Positions 43,087 through 53,149 of a DNA stretch of 64,000 nucleotides are shown in pieces (the stretch's first letter is position 1; every line of letters begins with the position of its first letter). The notes beneath the pieces were generated by a model. The model worked only from the letters and a program-made list of their open reading frames with translations, made no database searches and was not told the DNA's origin. The stretch lies in contig JACONQ010000003.1 in NCBI GenBank assembly GCA_014281115.1, forward strand, positions 1,550,001 through 1,614,000, written 5' to 3'. Source of the stretch: Laburnicola sp. R22_1 (taxonomy: Eukaryota; Ascomycota; Dothideomycetes; Pleosporales; Didymosphaeriaceae). A program made the translations under genes and the position numbers.

Positions 43087-44033
43087 TTATCCGTGCTTCG
43101 CAGGAACGTAAGTCTGCTTCCTCCTTCGTCCAACACATAGCTCGAATGTCCACGCGAAGACCGTAACAAACATCAGTGCTGTGCTGACCCATGTAAGCGC
43201 CATGAACTTCTTGCCCTTGTGCGCCTCCACGCCCACGTCATTTCCATACTGATTGATTGTATCGCCGCCCTTCTCAATCACTGCCGTGACCAGCCCGCTG
43301 GCAATGCCAATCGTTAAGAAAGCCAGGATGGCTAAAAGCAGGTTGACGCATGCGGACAATCGACCAGACATGAATATAGCGGCGATAGCGGCAACGAGAC
43401 ACAGAAAAATGAGCCCAATGGCGATGCAGTAGAGAACGAAGGACGCAACGGAGGCGACGCGAAGCGCCTCAATGCCACGTTCAATTTCGGAGGGCCATTC
43501 GAGGTCGGAGAGCGTTACGCCGACGCCTGACTTGTTTAGGGCCTTTTCGATTATGTCGGAGGGATTGAACCAGAACATGGCGGTTTGGTTGGAGCACCCA
43601 GTCACATTCTTGGAGATATCCGAAGCGGAGACGGTTGCGTTGGGTGCTTCGGTGGGAGTATACTGGCCGAAGCAGTAATCCAGTAGATGAGCAGAGTAGA
43701 AGTCCTACGTATGGGTGTCAGTAAATGAAGCGGGCAGTAGGCGCAGGTGCTCAGGCTTACCTCGACGCCCAGCTTCTCGGTGACAACGCCAGCGGCTTCT
43801 CCAATATTATCTTGGATGCTGTCGGGGACGAGGTTCCAGAGGCTGGAGATAGGCCCGTTGTCGCTATTGCCCAAAGTGCCCTCGACAAGGCCTTCGCCTA
43901 AGCGCGAAGTGTTGAGCGTGAGGATGTGGTAACCCTCCATGAAATCCCTCTTGTGGCCGGCGAAGAGACATAGGAACGCAAGTATTAACGCTGCTATGCA
44001 GCATAGGACTGGAATAAGCGCGGTTGGTCGCAT
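43087..44033 (-). CDS. SUR7/PalI family integral membrane protein
   Basis: Two exons (44033-43761, 43704-43087; 56-nt intron with GTAAGC donor) encode 296 aa. The layout is a signal-anchor TM1 (ALIPVLCCIAALILAFLCLF), a ~150-residue extracellular loop with Asn sequons and Cys residues (DYCFGQYTP, NVTGCSNQTA), then three more helices (VASFVLYCIAIGLIFLCLVA, VNLLLAILAFLTIGIASGLV, TWVSTALMFVTVFAWTFELC) and a short basic tail. That is the four-helix SUR7/PalI (pH-response/eisosome) architecture. Sur7 proteins mark eisosome domains of the plasma membrane; PalI proteins assist ambient-pH signalling. Which applies here cannot be told. Confidence 0.85.
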
Positions 44034-44936
44034 GGTAATATGGTCTCTGTCGTAAGTTGACGTTCTTGGTGTAATGTGTATGGAGGAGGATGGACTCGGG
44101 AAGTGAATATGATAAAGAAAAAGTGTTACCAGGCACTCCAAGCACTGTACTATGACTGTAGCAAGCCACAAAGAAACTTGCTCGACACATACTGTGATAA
44201 ACACACCCCTTGGCATTCCGTGCCTTCACGTCACCCAAACAAGGGCCACGGCCAAGGTCAGTCTCCCGCAAACTTGCTTAGCCCCCGTCTGAGCAGTGGC
44301 CCACGAAGCATTTCGCGCCCATGCCTAACTAACAGAGGCTACTTGGCCGTTGGTTGACGTAGACGTGGAAATGGGTGGCGAAACAAGGTCTGGCAACGTC
44401 ATGTGGCGGCAGGGGTGCGGTCATCAGGCGTCGTGGCTTGCTTAACGCAGACTTGCGCGGACTTGCGCGGACGACGCGTGATTGGCAAATGAAGCCCAGC
44501 GGCAAGACTGAATTTTGCGCAGCGCCACACGACGCGTTGGTATTGAGAATGAGAAACCACGCTTGCATCAAGAAAGAATAGAAGAGGATAGGAAAGCTTA
44601 CGCGTTCCTCCCAATGACTCCCATCGATGGACAGCCAGACCGAGCTGTTGCTGCCCGTGAAATGTGGGTAGAGGTATTTTTGTATTCCTGTGTGATGCAG
44701 ATTGAGTTCATGTCTATGACTCAAAGAGCGCCCCATAGGTGTCACACAAACACCACATAGTCTGGCGCTGGGATGGTGAGTATGTATTCAGCGAGCGTAC
44801 CTGCGTCTACAAGGGAGTGTACACTGTCTATCGTAACGCATCTATCATTGAGTAACCGTGACCACGTAACTCGTAAGGAGCAGCCAGTGCTCCACGACAC
44901 TGGAGGTGGAAGCCGGTGCGGTACCTGATCTGTGTT
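44034..44936. other. Intergenic
   Basis: SUR7-like promoter side and about 900 bp with no supported gene. A 10-bp direct repeat (GACTTGCGCG) occurs at about 44449-44468. No RNA gene recognised. Confidence 0.5.
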
Positions 44937-45809
44937 TCAAGACGGCGACTTCTTGGGTCCGCGTGAGGGTTGCGCGGTCGGAGGCGCACCCAGACCATCA
45001 GTAAACGGCGAATATGGCGCAGCTACTTGATGAGGTGGTGCTCTCTTTCCTTGATGTGTCCCTGGAGGTTCGGCTGAGCCTGGGTACCGTTTCTGCTCCT
45101 CGTGCATCTTATCCAGCGGCTCTCCCACGACGTGGTATTTCGCCCAGTTCACCGGCGGACACCTTATGATATTTTGAGGTACGGGGATTGCAGGAAACGT
45201 GGTCCGTTCTTTCGATGGAGCGTCTACTCCTGCAACGTCTTTATGCGCCGCTCGACCGTCGTCTCCATGGCGACCCTCGCCGCTTTCGCTTGCGGACAAA
45301 CCGGCTATGTCGGAAAGCGTCGGGGTGAGGGCATCGGTCGGTTTGTTCGAGGCCTGGGTATGTTGTTGCTGCAGAGAGCGCACAAACCCCTGAGGGTCCG
45401 AGACGGCAGCAGCCTTGAGCTCTTCGAGCGCCTTGAGGTCGCGCTTGCTCTTCTCCCGCTGAAGCTGCAGCAGCGAGATTGCGGAGCGCAGTGCTATCGC
45501 ATCGGGGTTTTCGCTTTCGGATATGGGCACAGAGGGTGGCTGCTGTCTGAAAGTCGCGGACGGCGGGGGCAGCGGGGGCACGACACGTGTCCGCGCGTCG
45601 GGAGGCTCCAGAGGGGCGAGCTGGGCTGCGGAGGTGGTGGGCGTGATAGGCGACACGGGCGGCCGGCTGGGCGAACGCGACCGTGAGCACCTTCGAGGGG
45701 GCTGGTCCGAGGGCGTAGAGGAGCTGCTGGGCGAAGTAGACGACGTGCTAGTATCTACCAGGAGCGCTGGCATGGCGGAGGTGGAGGGTCGGCTGGCTGG
45801 CTGGTACAT
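44937..45809 (-). CDS. Pro/Ser-rich protein of unknown function with a conserved-looking C-terminal block
   Basis: Single exon, 290 aa, from the ATG at 45809 (a second Met is at residue 13). Residues 1-100 are Ser/Pro/Arg-rich and probably disordered. Residues 105-135 form a helical, charged segment (ALRSAISLLQLQREKSKRDL). Residues 215-245 (IRCPPVNWAKYHVVGEPLDK) look like a conserved motif and may bind a partner. I do not recognise the family. The SINE-like copy B lies 123 bp upstream of the start, so it sits in the promoter or leader. Confidence 0.6.
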   Translation of the reverse strand: MYQPASRPSTSAMPALLVDTSTSSTSPSSSSTPSDQPPRRCSRSRSPSRPPVSPITPTTSAAQLAPLEPPDARTRVVPPLPPPSATFRQQPPSVPISESENPDAIALRSAISLLQLQREKSKRDLKALEELKAAAVSDPQGFVRSLQQQHTQASNKPTDALTPTLSDIAGLSASESGEGRHGDDGRAAHKDVAGVDAPSKERTTFPAIPVPQNIIRCPPVNWAKYHVVGEPLDKMHEEQKRYPGSAEPPGTHQGKRAPPHQVAAPYSPFTDGLGAPPTAQPSRGPKKSPS

Positions 45810-46801
45810 GCGGTACCATGGGGTAGGAAGCTGCTAAAGATACGAGAGGGGCAAAAGCTGAGGGCGCAGAGAGGCCTCGGCTTGACTCGGCGCGCAAACG
45901 CAGTGCGGGAGATGCTGTACAGCTGGTTCCAGTTCTACCACTGTGTGCTAGGTACTGGGTTTTAGTGCCTCCTGTTTTACTCCTCTCTGTGTATGGTGCG
46001 GACTCGACCTTGGTTAGAATCTCCACACGACGAAGATCTTCAGTACAGCTGGTTCCAAGGTTACCGGTACGCCATGTGATTTTGCAGCCAGTGGTTTCGG
46101 CTTCAAATGTAGAAGGTATTGCAGGGCTTGATTTCACTAGGCACCGCTTTCCATTCCAGACGGCTCTCGGAAGCCGCGTGCAGAGGTAATCTCTCCGGCA
46201 GGTCGAAGTCGAACAACAACAGTTGTTACAAATTGACAGAATTCCCACACGTACAGTACCTTTCATCAGTACCTTCCATGGCAGCCCCACGGAGATAATA
46301 CTGGATCCAGAGGGAGGGCTGATTGCTGTCCCTTCGCTCCTCGACGGTCCCTCGTGCCGTATGGTCAGACACAGAGTACACGAAGTCGGCTTTGTCTCGT
46401 CGTCGTCGCCGTGTGTATCAAGCTGAACCCCTAGATATCCAAATTGCAGTTGCTCATCTCAGAGCCGGCTTGGGAATTGTGAAGCATGTGATGGCTTCCG
46501 TCGCTAGGCTGTGGGTGTGGGTGTCCAGATCGAGTTCTTTCCGTGGTTCTCCTGTGCATGGCGCCTGCCCTCGGTGGAAGCGGAAAGCGCCATAGAAACA
46601 CAGACCGCCTTCCCTCGCCCTTATTGCCAGCTCTGCGGCTCGCCAAAGACGAGTGTCACCCACTGCACAACCTCGCATATTGCCTGCGAGACATGTGTTC
46701 CGCGTCATCGACGTAACTCGGCTGGCTTCTGCACCAATCTTTCACCCGACTAACCGCTTACCGTAACGGTCGATCGTCGCCGTTTGCTTAATCGACTCGA
46801 A
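45810..46801. other. Divergent intergenic region with SINE-like copy B
   Basis: Between two oppositely oriented genes. It holds the 111-bp repeat and its target duplications (45917-45931, 46043-46057). An 80-codon Cys-rich frame at 46511-46753 is noted but not called as a gene. Confidence 0.5.
45932..46042 (+). repeat. SINE-like repeat, longest copy B (111 bp)
   Basis: It runs from GTTCTACCACTGTGTGCTAG to the shared end GACGAAGATCTTCA. A perfect 15-bp duplication (GTACAGCTGGTTCCA) flanks it. A GGTTAGAATC segment 30 nt from the 3' end differs by one base from the tRNA B-box core GGTTCGAATC, which would fit a tRNA-derived SINE promoter. No convincing A box is seen. Confidence 0.8.
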
Positions 46802-48196
46802 ATGGCGCCCGCTACAGAGCTGGCACATCCGCCCAGAATCCCGAAACTAACTTATCGCAATCGGCTGCCTGCTGACCAGTCTTCGCTCTCTTCTCGAACC
46901 ACCTCGACGGATCTGTGTTCTAGCGACACGCCTGGGGATATGCGCCTATCTACACCCACCTCCACACTAGCCTACGAGTTCAGGAGCACAGCGTCATCAA
47001 AGTCCACCAGTCTGGCGTCCTCCAATGGCTCAGTATCACACGAGTCCAAAGCATCGTCGAAGAAAAAGAACGGTGTGCTCAGCTTCCTTACCTTGAAGGA
47101 GCCCTCCCAGATCGCCCTACAACAGTTCGCAGAGTCCCAACGGAAACAGACGGCCATCACAGGTGGCGACGCGATTCCGATCGGCCTTCAGGGCATCTCA
47201 CTGCAGAAGCTGCCGCCAAACGTGCCGAACGTGAATTCCAAGTGGGATGGCGTACCGGATTCCCTAAAGTCGTCGCGAAACTCGGCCACATCCAGCAAGA
47301 GGAGCAGCTCATCCTCTCAAGATTCACAACTACAACTCACCCACGGCTTCACTCTCAACCCCTCTGCATTATCTGTTGTAACGAACGACAGCCGTGGCCC
47401 TCCAAATTCTTTAGCGTCCCCAGTGCATTCAACAATCGATGTCAGCGAGCGCAAAGACTCTACAGTCCCGGAATCTCTATTTCGTTTCGATTCATCGTCG
47501 ACAGCTTCGCTCCCGGAGATGACGAACTTTTTCCCAGTCGATCCTAGCTCTATCAGCCCTTCATTAGTCTCCCAAGCAGAACACCCCTGGAGTCCTCATC
47601 CTCCACCTCTCCTCTCGACTGTAGATACTTCCTTGGTGTGCGTATCTCAATCCGGCGGTAATCTAGCAATATCTGAAGCGGACATGGTAGACGATGAAGT
47701 GGACGCCATTTTCAGGAGATTGAAGGGTGATGCTAGGGGAACTCAAGAGTCCCAGGTCGGCACAGAAAAGGATGAAATGGATGTTCCTGACACGCATGAT
47801 TTCCTCTTCGAAGTAAAGCCTCATTCTACGGAAGCCCAGGCAATGGAAGTCGAGCGGTATCAGCCATCTGCATCTACCTCAAACAGTGGAAAGAAGCCAA
47901 CAAATTTCTCGCGACCTCGGCCAAATTCATATTCGCATCACCACAGGTCTCCTGCTCCGGCCTTGCCCACGCTCTATGAGGTCTCGATAGCGAGCACAGA
48001 CGACACAGTCACCGACTCGGCCGAGTTGGACTGGACCAACATGAGGGGAAGCAGCGAGTCGTCAACAGCACCTTCCATCGTGTCTTCCATTGCGGCATCT
48101 TACACCCCTTCGGTAATGTCGGCCTCCTGGTATCGCTCTCCCCGTGAACGACTAGGCCTAGGTGGACGTGCTCGAAAGAACGACGTCTTGCCGTGA
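46802..48196 (+). CDS. Ser-rich protein of unknown function
   Basis: Single exon of 464 aa from the ATG at 46802 (the frame opens slightly earlier at a TTG). It is strongly Ser/Thr/Pro-biased throughout and predicted disordered. The most structured and likely conserved piece is KKKNGVLSFLTLKEPSQIAL with QFAESQRKQ (about residues 90-120). Near residues 290-310 EADMVDDEVDAIFRRLKGDA may form a helix, and the C-terminus (SWYRSPRERLGLGG) is basic. The pattern resembles phosphoregulated fungal adaptor-like proteins, but I recognise no named family. Coding is supported by the long uninterrupted frame and codon use. Confidence 0.68.
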   Translation: MAPATELAHPPRIPKLTYRNRLPADQSSLSSRTTSTDLCSSDTPGDMRLSTPTSTLAYEFRSTASSKSTSLASSNGSVSHESKASSKKKNGVLSFLTLKEPSQIALQQFAESQRKQTAITGGDAIPIGLQGISLQKLPPNVPNVNSKWDGVPDSLKSSRNSATSSKRSSSSSQDSQLQLTHGFTLNPSALSVVTNDSRGPPNSLASPVHSTIDVSERKDSTVPESLFRFDSSSTASLPEMTNFFPVDPSSISPSLVSQAEHPWSPHPPPLLSTVDTSLVCVSQSGGNLAISEADMVDDEVDAIFRRLKGDARGTQESQVGTEKDEMDVPDTHDFLFEVKPHSTEAQAMEVERYQPSASTSNSGKKPTNFSRPRPNSYSHHHRSPAPALPTLYEVSIASTDDTVTDSAELDWTNMRGSSESSTAPSIVSSIAASYTPSVMSASWYRSPRERLGLGGRARKNDVLP

Positions 48197-49030
48197 GAAG
48201 GTCAGGCGGAGCAAGCGCATCCAGGTAAGCCCAGAAAAAACCGTCTGGCTATGTTCTCAAGGAACTAGCAATGGTATCATGCGGATGGGCTATCAACCAG
48301 GTTGACTAACTACCGTCTAGCTGAACCCGTTCGCTCTCCCCTTCGCGCAACATGCCATGACGACAGTACCACGGTGTGATGTGGGCTTTTATCTGCATAA
48401 GATCAATCGTTTCATTTTTTATGAACAATTCCCTCGTTCTTTTTTATGTATATGCCATTTACAGATACCCTCATCAACATGCTCAACGATCGATTCCAGG
48501 GTGTTTCCAACGGAGTCTGGCAGGGTCCCCGGCAGGTTGACACTACAAGGATTCTACGTCTTCTATTCTTCATCGGGTTCGCCTGAATTTCTCCTCGTGC
48601 ATCGCTGACGAATGTTCGTTATTGTTGAGGAAAGCGAGTCGTTACAATCCAATAGGGAACCAGTAGCAAACAGATACTAAGAAATTTAACGTCCTTCGTT
48701 CTCTGAGTCCTGTAATGGGGACAGGAACAAAGCGTGCTGTGAAAACAAAACCAAGAAATTGTACGTCCTTTGTTTTCTAAGGTCCTATAATGGGGACAGG
48801 GGCAAAGCGTGACGTAAAGAAATCAACAGAAGTGTAACGAAGCATTGCAATAACGGGTATCTATATAGCATTTCCCATCTCTTGCGCAGTCAAGTTGAGA
48901 CCTTTCAACTGCCCCGGCCAGGTGGCGTCTCCAACAAGCACCCATCTATTCACGCGGGGAACACTCCGCCATGCTCGTGACATCCAGACGATGGCATTTG
49001 TTGGCGTGGTTTATCTCTGGCGGATAATTT
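48197..49030. other. Convergent intergenic region with a tandem duplication
   Basis: It contains two adjacent ~70-bp direct repeats at 48679-48818 (see the repeat entry). Otherwise nothing recognised. Confidence 0.5.
48679..48818. repeat. Two-unit tandem repeat, period about 74 bp
   Basis: Unit 1 (48679-48752) and unit 2 (48753-48818) share AAGAAATT, ACGTCCTT, TTCTCT/TTTTCTAA, CCTGTAATGGGGACAGG (CCTATAATGGGGACAGG in unit 2) and CAAAGCGTG. They are about 80% identical, so this is an old local duplication. Confidence 0.75.
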
Positions 49031-50286
49031 CTAGTAGATACCGATATCAGTCGTGGCCGAAATGCTGTTGAAAAGGAATAGACTTTGCGCACCTGTCAGA
49101 AACTCCTCGCTGCGACGCAAATTAGCATTCCTTCAATTTAGACTAACAAGCTGCATCGAGGACTTACAAACTCAACGTGATATAGCCGTCTCTATCATCA
49201 TCATATTTCTTGAACACGTCCGTCATGCGCTTCAGACTGATGCACGCTTGTACAAAGAGGTCGAAGCTCAATTTGTTGTCGCCCCGCCGGTCATACGTGC
49301 TATACAGGAGTTGTATAAACTGATAAGAGAGGCGGTACCCGAATGCGATGAGGGCCTCGGTGAACTCGTCAATTGATATGCTGCCCGAGTGGTCGGCGTC
49401 AAAGCGGTCGAAGAGGCCACGCCAGGCGGAGAGGAAGCCCCAGAGGCCACTTGCCTGTGTCAGCAACTTGCAGCCGTATATCGCGACTGCACTAGACACT
49501 CACCAGAACTCATCAAATTTCAACCTTCCCGAGCGATCGGTATCGAACATTCTTACGCTCGTATCAGCAGCTGCTCATTGCGCACCACGTGTTTCGTGCT
49601 AGCCTTACCTGATCATCATACGCACGGTATGAGGATCAAACGGCGTCCAATCGCCGTTTACAAGTGCAGTCTTCAGTTCAGCCTCACTCAAACTTTGGCT
49701 TCTGTCTCTATCCACCTGGACAAAAAGCCTCCAGAGCGCTTCCCTGTCGTTTCCATCCCTTGGTAGCCCCGGCGCAGGTGTAGCCGGGGGCCTCGCTTGA
49801 ACTGGCGGCCGGTTATGATATGTAACAGGTGGAGGGCCCTGGCCATAATTCTGGGGCGGTGGCGACTCGACGCCGTCGTATCGCGAGTTTTGCTGAGGGG
49901 GAGGCTGATCATGATGGGGCTGTGAATCGTACCGCGCGCGATCATCGTAGCGCGGGTCGTCGTAACGACGGTCGTTGTAGCGAGGATCATTGTATGCGCC
50001 AGGCGGCGGTCTGCTGTCATAACTGCCGACGCTGCCACCATGAGCACGACCATAGCGATCGTCCTGACGACGACCTTCGGACGATGCGTTGTACTCGGGG
50101 CGCGCCGAGGACACTCGTGGTGGGCGTGGGGAAGCAGAGTGGCCACCTCCTGAGAGCATCGCAGCCGCCTTGGGACCAAAAGTCAGCATGCGCTTCCGTC
50201 CCACAGGACATGAGACGCAAACCTACCTGCTCAGGCTCCGCATGCGCAGGCAGCCGGTCCGGATTGAAGCCCTTGTTGTACGCCAT
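49031..50286 (-). CDS. Penta-EF-hand calcium-binding protein (ALG-2/Pef1 family)
   Basis: Five exons (50286-50227, 50168-49609, 49551-49504, 49449-49168, 49109-49031) encode 342 aa. Residues 1-175 are disordered and rich in Arg, Asp, Tyr, Pro and Gln (repeated YDDPRYDDRARYDSQ-like units). The C-terminal half has EF loops DRDRSQSLSEAEL, DTDRSGRLKFDEF, DADHSGSISIDEF and DDDRDGYITLSFEEF, with the PEF landmark CGLWGFLSAWRGLFDRFD. Such proteins dimerise through the fifth hand and act as Ca2+-dependent adaptors in ER export, ESCRT function or cation-dependent budding. The last exon ends in a short, non-conserved tail, so the very C-terminus is less certain. Confidence 0.9.
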
Positions 50287-51277
50287 GAGTGCGAGGGTGG
50301 GGTAGGTTCACGATGATTTCACCCGTCGTTGTAGACAGGGTGGGAGCAGCGGGCAGGACGAGAAGCGCGGGTGGGAGGCGCAATATACAGCGTAGGTAGG
50401 CTACGGAGTGGAAGCACTTGAGACGGGACTGCAGTGCAACTTTGACGGCGGCTTGGAGCCTGACTCCACTTTCGCATTCGTGCGGCTGACGCCTTTCGCA
50501 AAGCACAGAGCAGGCGCGGGGCTTAGCCTTATGACGAAGGCGCCAGTCAACCTCATGCAGCATCCGCCTGCTCAGGCCCTGCTGGGCCGTAGCGTGCACC
50601 AGCTGGGGAGCTGGTAGCAACCTTGCTCGGAAGCCGGAACGCGGTCGGCAAACACGGTCAAAAGACTGGCTTGTACGCGGTTGCTTCTGTGCCTGATTGG
50701 CCAGGGCCACGGATACGCATGAGTACGCATGAGTACGCATGAACACGAAGCAGAATGTTGGGTTTGAACGGGGTTGTCTCTTTTTGCACACGTTGCCGTC
50801 TCTCCTTCGTTACTCCACAAAGTAGAACTGAAGCACGACAGGTCCTAATATCACTACGAGTGTGGCAAACCATCTACTGTACAACCGAAGAGACAATAGC
50901 CTTAATATTCATAGATTAAACGTAAACGCCGTTTGCCCAGTCAAACCCTACCAATGCTGTCATGAGAACGAGGGAAACTGACAAGCATAACCGAACACCT
51001 CTGAACGCCCCAACCCTATTCTCTTTGACGAGAAACATTGACAGGCCAAGGATGCTCATGGGTATCCGCAAACTCCAAGAACACCATACACACATATATG
51101 GTCGAAACGACAGTGACTACATATTCACATACCGAATGTACCCGCCCGTCATTTGGAAACGAGACGCATGCAGCAAACAACATCCGACTGATAAAAGTAC
51201 AAAAGAATAGACGTGCTTTTGAAGTGAAGATAGGGAACAGCGTGTTCAAGAGTAGATGTGGGATACTTGACGAGCTT
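50287..51277. other. Intergenic
   Basis: 991 bp between two minus-strand genes, so PEF promoter and RlmA-like 3' flank. A 10-bp repeat (ATACGCATGAGTACGCATGA) occurs about 3 times at 50713-50742. No gene recognised. Confidence 0.5.
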
Positions 51278-53149
51278 TTAAGCTTTGATGCGCTTCTGGC
51301 TGCCTGCTTCAGAACCCTCGTCAGACGTCTTTCGCTTCCGCTCCGCAGATTCATCGCGGCCAAAGCTGGGACCGTTTGGGGCCACTGGCGTCTGAAATGG
51401 GAGCGGGCTAGGGAGCATGTTGCTTGACTCCTTGCCAAAACCCCATTCGGGATAGAAACTAGAAGGTGACGGCAAAAGACCGTTCTCCATAAAGCGGCTA
51501 GGCAGTGCCGAGTGAGGAGTCTCCATTTCACCCCGGCTGCCATACGAACCGTTGTTTGTCGGGGGTGCTGGACGTGCGAAGGGATTTGGTGGACCAGTAG
51601 CTCCGGCGCTCATCAGAGAATTTGCGCTCGGTGATGGAGCGGGTAGAACAACGCCGGAGTGCGAAGTGTCGGTGCTAGTTCTTGCTGGTGTCGCACCAGT
51701 TGTTCCAGAATCTCTAGGCGAGGATTCCGCTGTCTGGCTCCCCGCGTCTGAATGCTCGCTGGGAATCTGGAGGATCAGTCTTGGTCGCGCACCCTCTTTT
51801 CCTGCAATGCTGTTTGCACGAGACGGTACAGGAATCGCAGGCATGGATGAAGTGGACTGAGTCCGTTGAGGCTGGTTGGGCACTTGCGCAGCAGATGGCT
51901 GTGGAGGCGAGTTGCCATTGGCGTGGACCCGCGACACAGGAGGAAGATCCATGGATTGCGATCGAGTTCCGGGCTCCTGTTTAACCATTACGGTTTCGCT
52001 ACGAGGTGGTTCTGGGTTGCTGGTTCCCCATTGAGCGAACATAGACTGGCTATCATCAATAGGCGTGAAGATGCTGTGCCTAGCAGCAGAGGGTAGTGGT
52101 TTGGGTTGTGGTATAGGCGGACTCTGGAAGGTGTTCTGCTTTGACTGCGGTGGAGATGGAACTGTCAGCTTCTGATTCTGGGCTTGAGGCTGGGCTTGAG
52201 ACTGGGGTTGCGGTTGCATGCGGTCCTGCTGCGGCTGTTGTTGTGGTTGTTGTTGCTGCTGCTGCTGCTGTTGGTGTTGTTGTGGTTGCTGTGGTTGCTG
52301 TGGTTGCTGCTGGAACCCAGGGGGCACTGATTGCCTTCGCGGCTCTTGCTGTTGCATGTATTGACCTTGAGGGTGAGCTGGAGGATGAGTGTATTGAAAC
52401 TGGGGCGGGGGCGGGATTTGTGGAGGTTTGTTGGCTATAGCCTGCGGATTGTAGAAGGGCGGGTTTGGCATATACGCGTAGCTGTTCTGTGGCGGTGGAC
52501 CTTGTGAGTGGTGCGGAGGAACGAGGTTTGAGCTTGGGCGACGCATGTGGGCTCGCGAATCGGGCCGTGAAAGACTTCCGGGTTGCGGGGAGGCGTGTCG
52601 GGCGTGGAAGGGAACGCCGTTGTGCATTGGTGGTGAGGCAGAAGGCCGCATGTGTTGGAAAGACGGGTTGTTTTGGAGATGATGCCCCATCATCGAGTGC
52701 TCCGGGGGCGTGTGCGAGTCTCGCGGAGGGGAACCTCCCATCATATCACCCTCGTCGTCGTCTTCGTCGTCCATGTCCTTCTTGCCCATGAAGTCTTCGG
52801 GTCCCTTGTGCTCGTGCGCGCCGCCATACTATACAGTGCGATTAGCGCGAAACAGTTTGGGATGGGAGAGGGGCGGCGTACATAATTGTAGCGGTCGATT
52901 GTCTCGTGGATGTCGCCCGAGGAGAACTCGTACAGCTTCTTGTTGTGGCCGAAGATGATGACTGCGACGTCGACGGAGCAGAGCACCGACAGCTCGTGCG
53001 CCTTCTTGAACAGGCCGCCTTTGCGCTTCAAGAAGGTCCTGCGGCGCGTCAGCGTCAGCCGCACGTAGCTGGCAAAGAGGGCGCGCAACTTACACGGAAC
53101 GGTTGCGGTCGTCCTTGATGGCCTTGATCTCAATCTTCCTGCGACCCAT
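51278..53149 (-). CDS. rlmA: MADS-box transcription factor, MEF2/Rlm1 (RlmA) type
   Basis: Three exons (53149-53094, 53038-52882, 52828-51278) give 587 aa. The MADS domain (1-60) starts [20 protein letters not shown], with [20 protein letters not shown] and [18 protein letters not shown]. The lysine-isoleucine start and the following MEF2-like segment ([20 protein letters not shown]) separate it from the SRF/Mcm1 type. Then come acidic [14 protein letters not shown], a long Pro/Gln-rich region with a poly-Gln tract (residues ~215-260) and a basic end ([20 protein letters not shown]). Rlm1/RlmA is the transcription factor downstream of the Slt2/MpkA cell-wall-integrity MAP kinase. Family call firm; pathway inferred from orthology. 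Confidence 0.93.

Noticed and set aside
45748..46290. 180-codon frame on the minus strand spanning the SINE-like repeat
   Set aside because: It is open through the repeat by chance; the repeat copies at 8.3 and 39.8 kb are not in coding context.
46511..46753. 80-codon Cys-rich frame resembling a zinc-binding module
   Set aside because: Its Cys/His spacing fits no family I know, it has no second exon, and it lies in the promoter region of the 46.8-kb gene.
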